Of a stretch of DNA of 23,500 bases, positions 7,125-14,136 are shown one piece after another. Origin of the DNA: Symbiodinium natans (lineage: Eukaryota; Sar; Dinophyceae; Suessiales; Symbiodiniaceae). The DNA lies in the NCBI GenBank assembly GCA_905221605.1, contig CAJNDS010000234.1, positions 64,001-87,500 of the forward strand, read 5' to 3'. The first letter of the stretch is position 1; every line of letters starts with the position of its first letter. The translations under genes were made by a program, and so were the position numbers. The notes beneath the pieces are model-generated. The model was not told the origin of the DNA. It saw only the letters and a program-made list of their open reading frames with translations, and did not search any database.

Positions 7125-7259
7125 GTCGTTTGGTTTCTTTAGAGTGTTTTTTCGTTTTTGTTTGCTATATTATATGAGGTTCAATCATCTTCAAATATTT
7201 GTAGTTCATTCCCAGGTTCCTTGAAGGTTTTTTTCTCTTTTGTTTTTTTGCAAACTTAG
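7125..7259 (+). other. candidate intron without telomere-like repeat
   Basis: T-rich sequence ending in a long pyrimidine tract plus CAAACTTAG. It looks like an ordinary spliceosomal intron and contrasts with its repeat-filled neighbours. Confidence 0.5.
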
Positions 7260-7425
7260 GGCTCCTAGGATCCTGAGCATGAACACCCAAACGCCCCGAA
7301 ACCCTACTGGACCCTTGGCTGCTTCATCCTTCCGTCGGCTGCTGCTTAGCTTAGCTCTTGGGCTCCTTGCTTCGGAAGCCTATGATCCCCAAACCTCTGA
7401 GCCACCGGATTCTTTAGGGCTGACT
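7260..7425 (+). CDS. candidate exon with hydrophobic leucine stretch
   Basis: Follows CTTAG behind a strong pyrimidine tract. The frame contains FRRLLLSLALGLLASEAYDP, preceded by basic residues, which is signal-anchor-like. An ATG at 7240 or 7279 could start a short protein, but the frame is open across the acceptor. It runs directly into MITE A2 at 7426. Confidence 0.5.
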
Positions 7426-7582
7426 TACTTGAAGGTTAATGGTACCTACTAACCAATGATAACTGTACTTATAACCCTACTTATAATACCCCTAAGAGGG
7501 GCCTTCTAGGGGTTATCCCAAGTATAAGTAGGTTGATAAGCCCAGTTATCAGTGGCTATTAAGTCCCATGAACCTCCAAGTA
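7426..7582. mobile_element. MITE family A, complete copy A2
   Basis: 157 bp palindromic element with left TACTTGAAGGTTAATGGTAC and right CCATGAACCTCCAAGTA. The body is closely similar to 17811-17965 (ACTTATAACC, TAGGGGTTATCCC). The left end abuts a candidate exon. Confidence 0.9.
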
Positions 7583-7989
7583 GGAATCAGTCGAGGGGGG
7601 GCGTCGTGGGGTCTTTAGGGTTCGGGCGGGCCAACGGTTCGCAGGTTAGAGGTTTTGGGTTTCTAAGCAGGCGTCTTTTGTGAGGGGGGGAAGGGGGGGG
7701 GAGGGGTGTGGGGGCCCGGTGCTTTTTCTTAGCATTGAGTTTCCAAAATGGGGTGGTGGGGGGGGGCTTGTCCCCTCCCCGCCCAAACCACACACAAGTC
7801 TGGTTGAAATCCTAAAGCCCTAAAAGACCAAAGGACCCTGAAACCCCCAAACCCCTAGAGTCCCTAGAGTCCTAACGCCCCAAGCCCAAACACCCCAAAA
7901 CCCGACAACCCTAAAAACCCTTAAAACCCTTAAACCTCCAAAACCCTAAAACCCTAAAACCCTTATCCCTGAAGCCCTAAACCCTGCAG
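7583..7989. other. G-rich then C-rich spacer, no gene seen
   Basis: G-runs occur at 7684-7708 and 7751-7767. From 7800 to 7985 there are decayed CCCTAAA-like units (CCCTAAAGC, CCCTTAAAA). Open frames here are low-complexity Pro/Gly and not supported. Confidence 0.5.
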
Positions 7990-8059
7990 GAGACGCCGCC
8001 TTGGAACCCGACCGTGCAAGAGGAGCTGCCTGGCAGAATGCGGAGAGCCTTTGGTCTGG
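7990..8059 (+). CDS. candidate exon, function unknown
   Basis: Acceptor CCTGCAG. The phase-0 frame reads ETPPWNPTVQEELPGRMRRA and then FGL. The end is near GGG|GTTTGG. Well balanced composition. Confidence 0.5.
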
Positions 8060-8345
8060 GGTTTGGGGTTTAGGGTTTAGGATTTGGGGTTTGGGGTTTA
8101 GGGTTTGGGGTTCAGGGTTCAGGGTTAAGGGTTGGGCTTAAGGGCTCAGGGTGTTTAGGGCTTAGGGTTTGGGGGTTTAAGGTTCAGGGGTTTAGGGTTT
8201 AGGGCTGTCCTACTTGCGCGTAGGGCTCAGGGTGTTTAGTATGTAGGGTTGTTCAGGGGTTTAGGGGTACTAAAACCCTAAAGCCCTAAAACCCTAAATC
8301 CCCAGAAGCTCTAAACCCCCCCCCCCAACCCTAGATCCCCAAAAT
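8060..8345. repeat. TTTAGGG-type block then CCCTAAA-type block
   Basis: Degenerate G-strand units at 8060-8265, including a small non-repetitive insert CTGTCCTACTTGCGCG near 8206. C-strand units follow at 8274-8345 with a C-run. Another inverted-arm intron candidate. Confidence 0.85.
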
Positions 8346-8351
8346 CCCGAG

Positions 8352-8456
8352 ACGCAGCCCCTGCGCCCCAGGCAGGCCATCCGCCAACTTGGCCGCGACG
8401 ATCCGAAGATCGAGACTTTCCAGCTTAGTCTCGTAGAAGCTTACGGGAGGCTTACG
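8352..8456 (+). CDS. candidate exon, 35 codons, strongly protein-like
   Basis: Acceptor TCCCGAG. The phase-0 frame reads TQPLRPRQAIRQLGRDDPKI and then ETFQLSLVEAYGRLT. Donor AC|GGTTTAG or an internal GTAGAAG. It has charged, helical character. No family is recognised. Confidence 0.6.
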
Positions 8457-8488
8457 GTTTAGGGTTTAGGGTTTAGGGGTTCTTCCAG

Positions 8489-8540
8489 GGTTCAGCGGTT
8501 GACGAGTTCCCCCCCCTGAATGGTGTCGTGCGGTCTTCGG
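8489..8540 (+). CDS. candidate mini-exon
   Basis: Acceptor TTCTTCCAG. The phase-0 frame reads GSAVDEFPPLNGVVRSS. Ends before GCTAAGG (GC-type) or at an in-frame TAA just after. Confidence 0.45.
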
Positions 8541-8675
8541 GCTAAGGCTTTGGGGTTTAGAGTTCAGGGTTTTTAGGGTTCAGGGCTTGGGGTTCAGGGG
8601 TTCAAGGTTTGAGGTTGAGGGTTTGGGGTTTGGAGTTTAGGGTTTGGGGTTTCGGGATTGGGGTTAGGGTGTCGG
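8541..8675. repeat. degenerate TTTAGGG/TTCAGGG array
   Basis: Units GGGTTTAG, GGGTTCA, GGGGTTTGG and GTTTGAGG. No open gene. Confidence 0.8.
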
Positions 8676-8686
8676 GCTCAAGCAAG

Positions 8687-8753
8687 GGCTGATGGACACT
8701 TCCTGCTAAACCATTCTCGTTCGAACAGCCTCTGGACGCCGAAAGCCCACTAA
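8687..8753 (+). CDS. candidate exon ending in TAA
   Basis: After AGCAAG. The frame reads ADGHFLLNHSRSNSLWTPKA, followed by H and a TAA stop at 8751. It could be a terminal exon, or the exon may end earlier. The stop overlaps a family A end fragment (AACCTCCAAGTA). Confidence 0.4.
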
Positions 8754-8799
8754 CCTCCAAGTATAGCTAACAAGCCAAGACCCTCAAGCCCTACCCTAC

Positions 8800-8925
8800 T
8801 TACTCGGAGGTTCATGGGTACTTATCACCCCCACTTATAAGTCTACTTATAACCTACTTAGGGGGCTTAAAGGGCTTATAAGTGCAGTTATACCTGGGGT
8901 TGCTAGCACCCATGAACCTCCAAGT
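8800..8925. mobile_element. MITE family A, copy A3
   Basis: Left TTACTCGGAGGTTCATGGGT, right CACCCATGAACCTCCAAGTA, about 126 bp, with an internal ACTTATAAG arm. A further end fragment lies at 8752-8763. Confidence 0.88.
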
Positions 8926-8971
8926 ACCTCTCCTTTCCTAACCTCCGAGTGGCAGCAGCAGTCGGTCTCAG

Positions 8972-9032
8972 GACAATGCCATCGAGTACGCGGCCTGGAC
9001 GCTGACGCACGGACACCGCGACTCGGCTAGGG
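8972..9032 (+). CDS. candidate exon, function unknown
   Basis: Acceptor GTCGGTCTCAG. The phase-0 frame reads DNAIEYAAWTLTHGHRDSAR. The donor may be GG|GTCGGG. The frame stays open to a TGA at 9073. Strongly protein-like. Confidence 0.5.
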
Positions 9033-9153
9033 GTCGGGATAAAAACAAATCGGATTCCCTTACGGTCCCTATATGACTGTACTCTAGTACCCCTATTCGA
9101 ATTCTTGAGGCTATATTACAGCGGCTCTGTTGTGTCAACGTTGCCATCAGAAG

Positions 9154-9272
9154 TGGGGACGTACTGTGCATCACATGCGGTGCGGGGAGTAAAGCTGGAA
9201 GTTGCACGTTCAAGCTGTACCTTCGGATCTTCATTCTTGCTGCGACGGATTCCACGTCAAGACTAGGACTAC
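9154..9272 (+). CDS. candidate exon(s), function unknown
   Basis: After ATCAGAAG. The frame reads GTYCASHAVRGVKLEVARSS and then CTFGSSFLLRRIPRQD up to a TAG. A GTAAAG at 9189 could split it. The minus strand is also open here (8968-9276), so strand is less certain than elsewhere. Confidence 0.4.
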
Positions 9273-9292
9273 CCACGGGGCGATGGGAAAAG

Positions 9293-9370
9293 GAGCTTCA
9301 ATGACTGTTTTCGCCGAGTTGAGGCCATGTTGCCCTCAGCCTTGGAGAAATTCTGCCGAACTTTGTGCAC
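9293..9370 (+). CDS. candidate exon before an in-frame TGA
   Basis: After GAAAAG. The frame reads SFNDCFRRVEAMLPSALEKF and then CRTLC. Donors GTGCAC at 9364 or GTCACTGAG at 9371. The same frame continues past a single TGA (9381-9383) into the next, equally protein-like block. Confidence 0.4.
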
Positions 9371-9384
9371 GTCACTGAGCTGAG

Positions 9385-9481
9385 GCATCAACCACGTCAC
9401 CATCCTGCTGAACACGCTGGGCCTGGACAACGTGCAGACGCTGGCAGACTTAAATGCAACGCAGCTAAAAAAACAATTCAT
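9385..9481 (+). CDS. candidate exon, leucine/asparagine-rich, function unknown
   Basis: After CTGAG. The frame reads INHVTILLNTLGLDNVQTLA and then DLNATQLKKQFM, with a heptad-like leucine spacing that suggests a helix. It stops at a TAG just beyond, and a GT is at 9482. The gap to the preceding block is too short for an intron, so one of the two is misassigned or the gene is broken. Confidence 0.5.
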
Positions 9482-9527
9482 GTGGGGCTAGCCGTGAGAA
9501 AGCAATTGAGCAGAAAGCACGGGAGCA

Positions 9528-9629
9528 TACTTGGAGGTTCATGGGTAGGGTTATGAGCTTGGTCTACTTATTGCCCTCTTTAAGGTACCTGATAACCCCC
9601 ACTCTTAATTGCCCAAGAGGCTCCAAGTA
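9528..9629. mobile_element. MITE family A, short copy A4
   Basis: Left TACTTGGAGGTTCATGGGTA, right GGCTCCAAGTA; 102 bp with a deleted interior. It stands between candidate coding sequence and a TTTAGGG block. Confidence 0.85.
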
Positions 9630-9689
9630 GGGTTTAGGGATCAGGGCTGTCACAGAGACCTGCGGTCCTTGGGGCCTTTGGTAGTGTTG

Positions 9690-9780
9690 CGGTTTAGGGT
9701 TTAGGGTTTCGGGTTTAGGGTTTAGGGATTAGGGTTTAGGGTTTAGGGTTTAGGGTGCCTAAACCCTAAACCCTTAACGA
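9690..9780. repeat. TTTAGGG array with head-to-head junction to CCCTAAA
   Basis: G-strand units at 9692-9755 meet C-strand units at 9757-9776 across only two or three bases (TTTAGGGTGCCTAAACCC). This is the tightest inverted junction in the window. Confidence 0.95.
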
Positions 9781-10235
9781 GCAAGGCGCGAAATCCCAGC
9801 CCCAAATTCCGAAAGCCCCTAAACCCAGACATCCTCAAGCCGAAGGCCCTATAAACTCCGAAGCTCTGGAAACCTTGATACCCCAAACCCCCTCAACCCC
9901 CCAATCCCTAAACTTTTGGGGTTTAGGGTTTAGGGTCAGACCCCGGTGGATCCTAACAGGCTGCATTTGGATGGCCTAAACCCCAAACCCCAAACGCTGA
10001 ACACTAAACGCTGAAGCCCGAAACCCAAGCCCAAACCTTAAGCCCCAAACCCCAAACCTATAGGTCCCTCAGGAATTTCATGTCATTTTTATGTTTAGAA
10101 AGCCCGAGAGAATATTAAAGCATGCTACTGGAATCGCCATTCTTTTGCCCTAAACCCTAAACCATAAACTCGCAAATCCGAAGCCCTTAAAACCCTAAAC
10201 CCTCAAACCCCTCCCTGAACCCTCAAACCCCAGTA
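9781..10235. repeat. degenerate CCCTAAA-rich stretch, no clear gene
   Basis: C-strand remnants dominate (CCCCAAA, ACCCCCTCAA), with a short G-strand piece at 9917-9940 and an island at about 9942-9978 (AACAGGCTGCATTTGGATGG). A patch at 10080-10150 is non-repetitive and AT-richer. No frame was convincing. Confidence 0.55.
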
Positions 10236-10240
10236 CCAAG

Positions 10241-10307
10241 GCCCTGCTCCAGTCTGAGGGCCTGGCGTTCAATCCGGCTGGCGGTGCGGATGGCTGGACG
10301 CAGGCGG
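10241..10307 (+). CDS. candidate exon, function unknown
   Basis: Acceptor GTACCAAG. The phase-0 frame reads ALLQSEGLAFNPAGGADGWT and then QA. Ends at GG|GTTTTAG or after CAG at 10303 (GC-type). GC-rich third positions. Confidence 0.55.
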
Positions 10308-10560
10308 GTTTTAGCGGTTTTAGGGTTTCGGGTTTAGGGTTTAGGGTTTCGGGTTTAGGGTTTAGGGGAGGAGCTTTGGGGGTTTTCGGGGTTGTTTGAG
10401 GGCTTTGGGGTTTTTTGGGGGCGTTCAGGGGCTGAAAGTTCTTTAGGGATTTTGAGGCTTTCAGGGTTTCAGGTTTGTTTGGGGGGTTTAGGATTTGGGG
10501 GTTCAAGAGTTTAGCTTGCTAGGGGGCTTCAGAAGCTTTATTGGTTCCTAGGGTTTAGGG
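10308..10560. repeat. degenerate TTTAGGG and G-rich array
   Basis: Clean units at 10318-10370 and a loose GGGGTTT/GGGGCTTT mix to 10560. The reverse-strand open frame (Pro/Lys/Thr repeats) is a repeat artefact. Confidence 0.8.
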
Positions 10561-10867
10561 GTTAGGTTGTGACAGGCACAGGTGGTCCTCTCCGCTTGGA
10601 ACCTTAAAACCTAAACCCTAAACTTGCACCCTACCCTAAACCCTTCACCTTACAACTTAAACCCTAAACCCTACGCTCTGCACCCTCCCGGTTCTTGAAT
10701 CAAGAGTTGTCGGGGGGCCCAGGGGGTGGGGGGGGGGGAGCAGATGGAGTTTTGGGTTTAGGGTTGAGGGGGTAAGGTTTAGGGTGGGGCTGCAGGGGAG
10801 CCCTGATGTATGAAAACCTTTTGTGCCCCCCCCCCCCCCCGAGCAAAGCAGTATAACCCCCAAAGCT
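10561..10867. other. mixed spacer with small islands, no clear gene
   Basis: An island at 10565-10602 reads VTGTGGPLRLE in one frame. CCCTAAA units follow at 10605-10675, a G-run at 10724-10738, TTTAGGG units at 10753-10788 and a C-run at 10826-10840. No border pair is convincing. Confidence 0.4.
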
Positions 10868-11065
10868 CTGCTTCAACCCTCAGCCCCTAAAGCCCCTAAA
10901 GCCCCTAAAGCCCCTAAAGCCCCTAAAGCCCCAAAAGCCCCTAAAGCCCCAAAAGCCCCTAAAGCCCCTGAAGCCCCTGAAGCCCCTGAAGCCCCTAAAG
11001 CCCCTAAACCCCCCCAAAGCCCCCAAACCCCTCAAGCCCCTGATGCTCTAAAGCCTCAAGCTCTA
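10868..11065. repeat. 9-base CCCCTAAAG tandem array
   Basis: About 14 copies of AAAGCCCCT with CCCCAAAAG and CCCTGAAG variants. A 9-base unit contains no frame shift, so all frames stay open and give Lys-Ala-Pro repeats. I regard this as repeat, not a real protein. Confidence 0.92.
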
Positions 11066-11072
11066 AACCTTC

Positions 11073-11290
11073 CCTGAAGCCCCTAAAGCCCTAAAGCCCT
11101 AAAGCCCTAAAGCCCTAAAGCCCTAAAGCCTTAAAGCCCTAAAGCCCTAAAGCCCTAAAGCCCTAACGCCCTAAAGCCCTAAAGCCCTAAAGCCTTAAAG
11201 CCCTAAAGCCCTAACGCCCTAAAGCCCTAAAGCCCTGAAGCCCTAAAGCCCTAAAGCCCTAAAGCCCTAAACCCTAAACCCTAAACCCTA
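11073..11290. repeat. 8-base CCCTAAAG tandem array
   Basis: About 25 copies of CCCTAAAG with single-base variants (CCTTAAAG, CCCTAACG), returning to CCCTAAA at 11268-11290. It appears derived from the telomere-like heptamer by one added G. Confidence 0.95.
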
Positions 11291-11425
11291 AAGCCCCTGC
11301 AGCCCCAAAACCCTAACACCCGAAACCTTAGACCCTAAGACCTTAAAGCCCGAAACCTTGACGCCCAAAGCCTTACACCCCCCAAAGCCCCTAGGCCCGA
11401 AATCCCTAAACCTTCTAAAAGCCCC
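11291..11425. repeat. degenerate telomere-derived sequence
   Basis: Decayed AACCCT/AAGCCC motifs linking the two CCCCTAAAG blocks. No gene seen. Confidence 0.6.
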
Positions 11426-11730
11426 CGAAGCCCCCAAAGCCCCTAAAGCCCCTAAAGCCCCTAAAGCCCCTAAAGCCCCTAAAGCCCCTAAAGCCCCTAA
11501 AGCCCCTAAAGCCCCCAAAGCCCCTAAAGCCCCTAAAGCCCCTAAAGCCCCTAAAGCCCCTCCAAACCCTCTAAAGCCCCTAAAGCCCTTAAACCCCCTA
11601 AACCCTAAAGCCCTACCTTAAACCCTAAAACCCTTAAGTCCTAAATTTCGAAACCCCCTAAACCCTAAACCCTAAAAGCCCTACCTTAAACCCTAAACCC
11701 TAAAGCCCCTAAATCCCCAAACTCTGATCA
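11426..11730. repeat. second 9-base CCCCTAAAG array and decayed tail
   Basis: About 15 copies at 11434-11562, then worn CCCTAAA/CCCTTAAA units to 11715. Frames in both directions are open by unit length only. Confidence 0.92.
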
Positions 11731-11739
11731 CCCCCCAAG

Positions 11740-11800
11740 GGCAGCCGCGCCGTGGACCTCGAGCAGAGCTCCACACTGGCAGCGCCTCGGACCTGTCTGG
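11740..11800 (+). CDS. candidate exon, function unknown
   Basis: Acceptor CCCCAAG. The phase-0 frame reads GSRAVDLEQSSTLAAPRTCL. GC-type donor at 11801 or GT at 11795. It lies between a C-strand and a G-strand array. Confidence 0.5.
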
Positions 11801-11814
11801 GCTGAGGGCTTTAG

Positions 11815-12280
11815 GGCTTAAGAGTTTGGGGTTTAGGGTTTAGGAGTTTAGGAGTTTAGGGTTTAGGGTTTAGGAGTTTAGGGTTTAGGGTTTAGGAGTT
11901 TAGGGTTTAGGGTTTAGGGTTTAGGGTCCAAGGTTTAGGGTTTAGGGTTTAGGGTTTAGGGTTGAGGGTTAGGAGCTTAGGGTTTAGGGTCCAAGGCTTA
12001 GGGGTTTAGGGTTCAGGGTTGAGGGTTTGGGAGTTTAGGGTTTAGGGTCCAAGGCTTAGGGGTTTAGGGTTTAAGAGTTTCGGGTTTGGGAGTTTACGGT
12101 TTAGGGTCCAAGGTTTAGGGGTTTAGGGTTTTAGGGTTTAGGGGGAGGAGTTTTTTTGTCCAATGGTCCAAGGTTTAGAAGCTTAGGGTCCAAGGTTTAG
12201 GGGTTTTGGGATTTAGGGTCCAAGGTTTAGGAGTTTAGGGTTTTAGGAGTTAGGAGTTTAGGGTTTAGGGTCCAAGGTTT
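11815..12280. repeat. TTTAGGG array with GGTCCAAGG higher-order repeat
   Basis: TTTAGGG and TTTAGGAG units are interrupted eight times by GGTCCAAGG, at about 11925, 11988, 12047, 12105, 12165, 12187, 12217 and 12269. The first five are about 60 bp apart. The last copy forms the CCAAG border of the next candidate exon. Confidence 0.92.
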
Positions 12281-12377
12281 TGGGTTTACGGAACCCCCAT
12301 TGAGTAAGAAGAGCATCAATGCACTTATCGATTTCCTTCTCGTCGCGAAAAGACGCACACTTTCCTCGCTACCCAAA
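12277..12377 (+). CDS. candidate exon, function unknown
   Basis: After TCCAAG. The frame reads FGFTEPPLSKKSINALIDFL and then LVAKRRTLSSLP. It has a hydrophobic middle and basic end. The donor is unclear (GTCGCG near 12341, or later). One of the more protein-like islands. Confidence 0.5.
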
Positions 12378-12379
12378 CC

Positions 12380-12455
12380 CGAGACCCTAGACCCTAAACC
12401 CTAAACCCTAAAGCCTAAACCCTAAACCCTAAACCTAAAACCCTAAACCCTAACT
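12380..12455. repeat. CCCTAAA array
   Basis: About ten C-strand units. It is followed by AACATTCCTTTAATTTAG, a pyrimidine-rich acceptor-like border. Confidence 0.93.
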
Positions 12456-12475
12456 CCAACATTCCTTTAATTTAG

Positions 12476-12622
12476 GAGCATGCTTTAAATCACGCCAGGA
12501 CTCTTACTGCAACTTCAGAACTCCGCTTTAAGGGTTTAGGGTTTAGGAATGCGCTGGATATTGGGGTCGCCGGGGCCCTCAAAGTTCTTAACAGGGAGCT
12601 GGGGAAACCTTGCATCTCCCCC
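12476..12622 (+). CDS. candidate exon with an in-frame telomere-like repeat
   Basis: Strong acceptor TTTAATTTAG. The phase-0 frame reads EHALNHARTLTATSELRF, then KGLGFR encoded by GGGTTTAGGGTTTAGG (12531-12547), then NALDIGVAGALKVLNRELGK and PCISP. The frame is continuous through the repeat. Treating the repeat as an intron would need a 13-base intron, so it is probably exonic if the exon is real. Confidence 0.55.
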
Positions 12623-12663
12623 CAAATCCTCAACCCTAACCCCAAACCCAAATCGGGGCGAAG

Positions 12664-12696
12664 ATCTGGATATTAAGCCCCTTCCATGCCAACCAG
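12664..12696 (+). CDS. low-confidence mini-exon
   Basis: After GCGAAG and before ACCAG|GTTGGC. The frame reads LDIKPLPCQP and remains open to about 12725. Confidence 0.35.
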
Positions 12697-12724
12697 GTTG
12701 GCCCGTGACTGGTTCTGGCGGGGC

Positions 12725-12840
12725 TTAGGGTTTTGGGTGGAGGGTTCAGTTTATTTGTGTTTTTTTTTTGTCAGGGGGGTAGCCTTTTTAAATTTGTGCT
12801 TTTTTGGGTTTAGGGTTTATTGTTTAGGGTTCAGGGTTTC
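12725..12840. repeat. degenerate TTTAGGG sequence with T-runs
   Basis: GGGTTTTGGG, an eight-T run at 12762-12769 and TTTAGGG units near 12808-12838. Confidence 0.75.
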
Positions 12841-12854
12841 GGGTGTGACTTGAG

Positions 12855-12948
12855 GACTCGGTCGAGCACGTCTTCGCCTGCGGCACCCGCGCGACCGTGC
12901 CCTGCTCCTTCTTGGAGCTGATCCAGCGCCACAACGGCCACTTGCCTT
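12855..12948 (+). CDS. candidate exon, strongly protein-like
   Basis: Acceptor GACTTGAG. The phase-0 frame reads DSVEHVFACGTRATVPCSFL and then ELIQRHNGHLP, ending at a TGA (12948-12950). GC3 is very high. Either a terminal exon, or spliced at a GA-type donor (T|GATGGG). Two Cys are spaced ten apart. No family is recognised. Confidence 0.6.
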
Positions 12949-12994
12949 GATGGGATCTCACCCGCCCCCCCCTTTCACCCAGGGGTGGAAGCAC

Positions 12995-13140
12995 TTCCCT
13001 AAACCCTAAATCCAAAACCCTAAACCCTAAACCCTAAACCTTAAACCTTAAACCCTAAACCCGAAGCCCTAAACCTTAAACCTTACACCCTAAACCCTAA
13101 ACCCTAAACCCGAAACCCTAAACCCTAAACCCTAAACCCC
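12995..13140. repeat. CCCTAAA array
   Basis: About 19 units with CCTTAAA and CCCGAAA variants. Confidence 0.95.
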
Positions 13141-13149
13141 GGCATCCAG

Positions 13150-13198
13150 TGATGTTTTTGCCGGTTTGGTGGCGCTTCTGGTGGCCTTCAAATTTGAG
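13150..13198 (+). CDS. candidate mini-exon, hydrophobic
   Basis: Acceptor CATCCAG, donor TTTGAG|GTGTCA. The frame reads DVFAGLVALLVAFKFE, possibly part of a membrane segment or a helix core. Good borders on both sides. Confidence 0.55.
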
Positions 13199-13219
13199 GT
13201 GTCAAATGTCGAGGAGAGT

Positions 13220-13285
13220 AGGGCCTGTAGGGTTTAGGCTTTAGGGTTTAGGGTTTAGGGTTTAGGGTTTAGGGTTTAGGCTTTA
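13220..13285. repeat. TTTAGGG array
   Basis: About eight G-strand units, starting and ending with GGCTTTAG variants. Confidence 0.93.
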
Positions 13286-13313
13286 GCTCCCGAATCCTGG
13301 GGCCTGTGCTGAG

Positions 13314-13500
13314 TCATCCGTTTTGCTGGCAGCATCAACTCCTGTGGGGTGCAACCAGACATGTTCCATTCAAGTCTCGGAACTAAGCTCAGCCTTAAAT
13401 CCCAGCCTGAACTCCTTCTTAAGGTAGCTTCCTTACTCGAGGGGTCTTGTGCTTTCTGGGTTGCCATCAAACCAACAGACCAGCCTCGCCAAAAAGTCAC
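13314..13500 (+). CDS. long candidate exon, about 62 codons
   Basis: After GCTGAG, or starting at 13333 after TTTTGCTGGCAG. The frame contains INSCGVQPDMFHSSLGTKLS, then SQPELLLKVASLLEGSCAFW and VAIKPTDQPRQK. Donor CAC|GTGTTC; an internal AAG|GTAGCT (13431) could shorten it. The reverse strand is also open over this stretch, so strand rests on its neighbours. No family is recognised. Confidence 0.5.
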
Positions 13501-13509
13501 GTGTTCTGC

Positions 13510-13649
13510 TTTAGGGTTCAGAGTTTAGGGTTTAGGGTTTAGGGTTTAAGGTTTAAGGTTTTGAGGGGTTTAGGGTTCGGGGGTTTTGGGGTCTTGGGGT
13601 TTAGGGTCTGGGGTTTAGGGTTGGGAGGTTTAGGGTTCAGGGTTTATAG
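13510..13649. repeat. TTTAGGG array, partly degenerate
   Basis: Clean units at 13525-13560, then GGGGTTTAGGGTTCGGGGG-type decay. It ends GGGTTTATAG. Confidence 0.85.
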
Positions 13650-13847
13650 ATCCGTCTTGGGTCCCGATTATGGAAAGGCTACCAAAAAGGGGCCCAGGAT
13701 TTGGATCAAACCCCCGAGGCTTCCGCGGATTCCTTGGCCAAAATGCGAAAGGCCCATGTTTGTGGGTGCAGTGGGCTTAGGGCTTCGGATTTCGAGATGT
13801 TTTTTGGGTCTCAGAGCTGGGAGTTTTTACGTTTGAAGCCCCTTTGA
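13650..13847 (+). CDS. longest clean candidate exon here, 65 codons plus stop
   Basis: Acceptor GGTTTATAG. The phase-0 frame reads IRLGSRLWKGYQKGAQDLDQ, then TPEASADSLAKMRKAHVCGC and SGLRASDFEMFFGSQSW, ending at TGA (13845-13847). It may be a terminal exon, or spliced at AC|GTTTGA (13831). Mixed polar composition with a C-x-C. No family is recognised. Confidence 0.6.
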   Translation: MRLGSRLWKGYQKGAQDLDQTPEASADSLAKMRKAHVCGCSGLRASDFEMFFGSQSWEFLRLKPL

Positions 13848-13947
13848 CTTCGTCAGTAGGGTTAGCATGTTGGGTTATGGGGGGGTCATCATCGGGTTTC
13901 TAGGGGATGCGAAGTAGACTTACCAAGTCAGCGCGGCTTCCAAGTAG
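13848..13947. other. spacer without telomere-like arrays
   Basis: Unique sequence ending in GGCTTCCAAGTAG, which resembles a lone family A right end. Confidence 0.35.
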
Positions 13948-13981
13948 GGGCGTCCCAGTGCTGATGCTGCGCGCCCTATGA
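13948..13981 (+). CDS. low-confidence mini-exon
   Basis: Frame GVPVLMLRAL followed by TGA, just before MITE B2. A donor-like G|GTACCC overlaps the element's left border. Confidence 0.35.
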
Positions 13982-13991
13982 TCTCTGGGTA

Positions 13992-14102
13992 CCCAAAGAG
14001 CCCAATACCCCTTAATTAAGGGATGTTCCTGAAATCATAACTGAGGATCCCTAATATGGTTTAGGGAGTATTGCTGAATTAAGGGGTTTTGGGCTCTCTG
14101 GG
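13992..14102. mobile_element. MITE family B, copy B2
   Basis: 111 bp palindrome from CCCAAAGAGCCCAATACCCC to GGGGTTTTGGGCTCTCTGGG, flanked on both sides by TA, which looks like a target duplication. The interior closely follows copy B1. Confidence 0.92.
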
Positions 14103-14136
14103 TATACTTGTCCCCGTTGGACCGCCTCCTTTTCAG

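Noticed and set aside
8671-8682. Relic of the dinoflagellate spliced leader (GGGCTCAAG)
   Set aside because: Only eight or nine bases match the leader's end; similar strings (5040, 14170) occur by chance.
10195-10506. 103-codon minus open frame
   Set aside because: Mostly Pro/Lys/Asn from CCCTAAA-like units, opposite to the better plus reading at 10241-10307.
10823-11621. Open frames giving Lys-Ala-Pro (plus) and Gly-Ala-Leu (minus) repeats
   Set aside because: They follow from the 9-base unit CCCCTAAAG, and the open frames end where the unit length changes.
13276-13500. 74-codon minus open frame
   Set aside because: The plus frame has acceptor and donor-like borders and agrees with neighbouring islands; the minus frame is probably its shadow.
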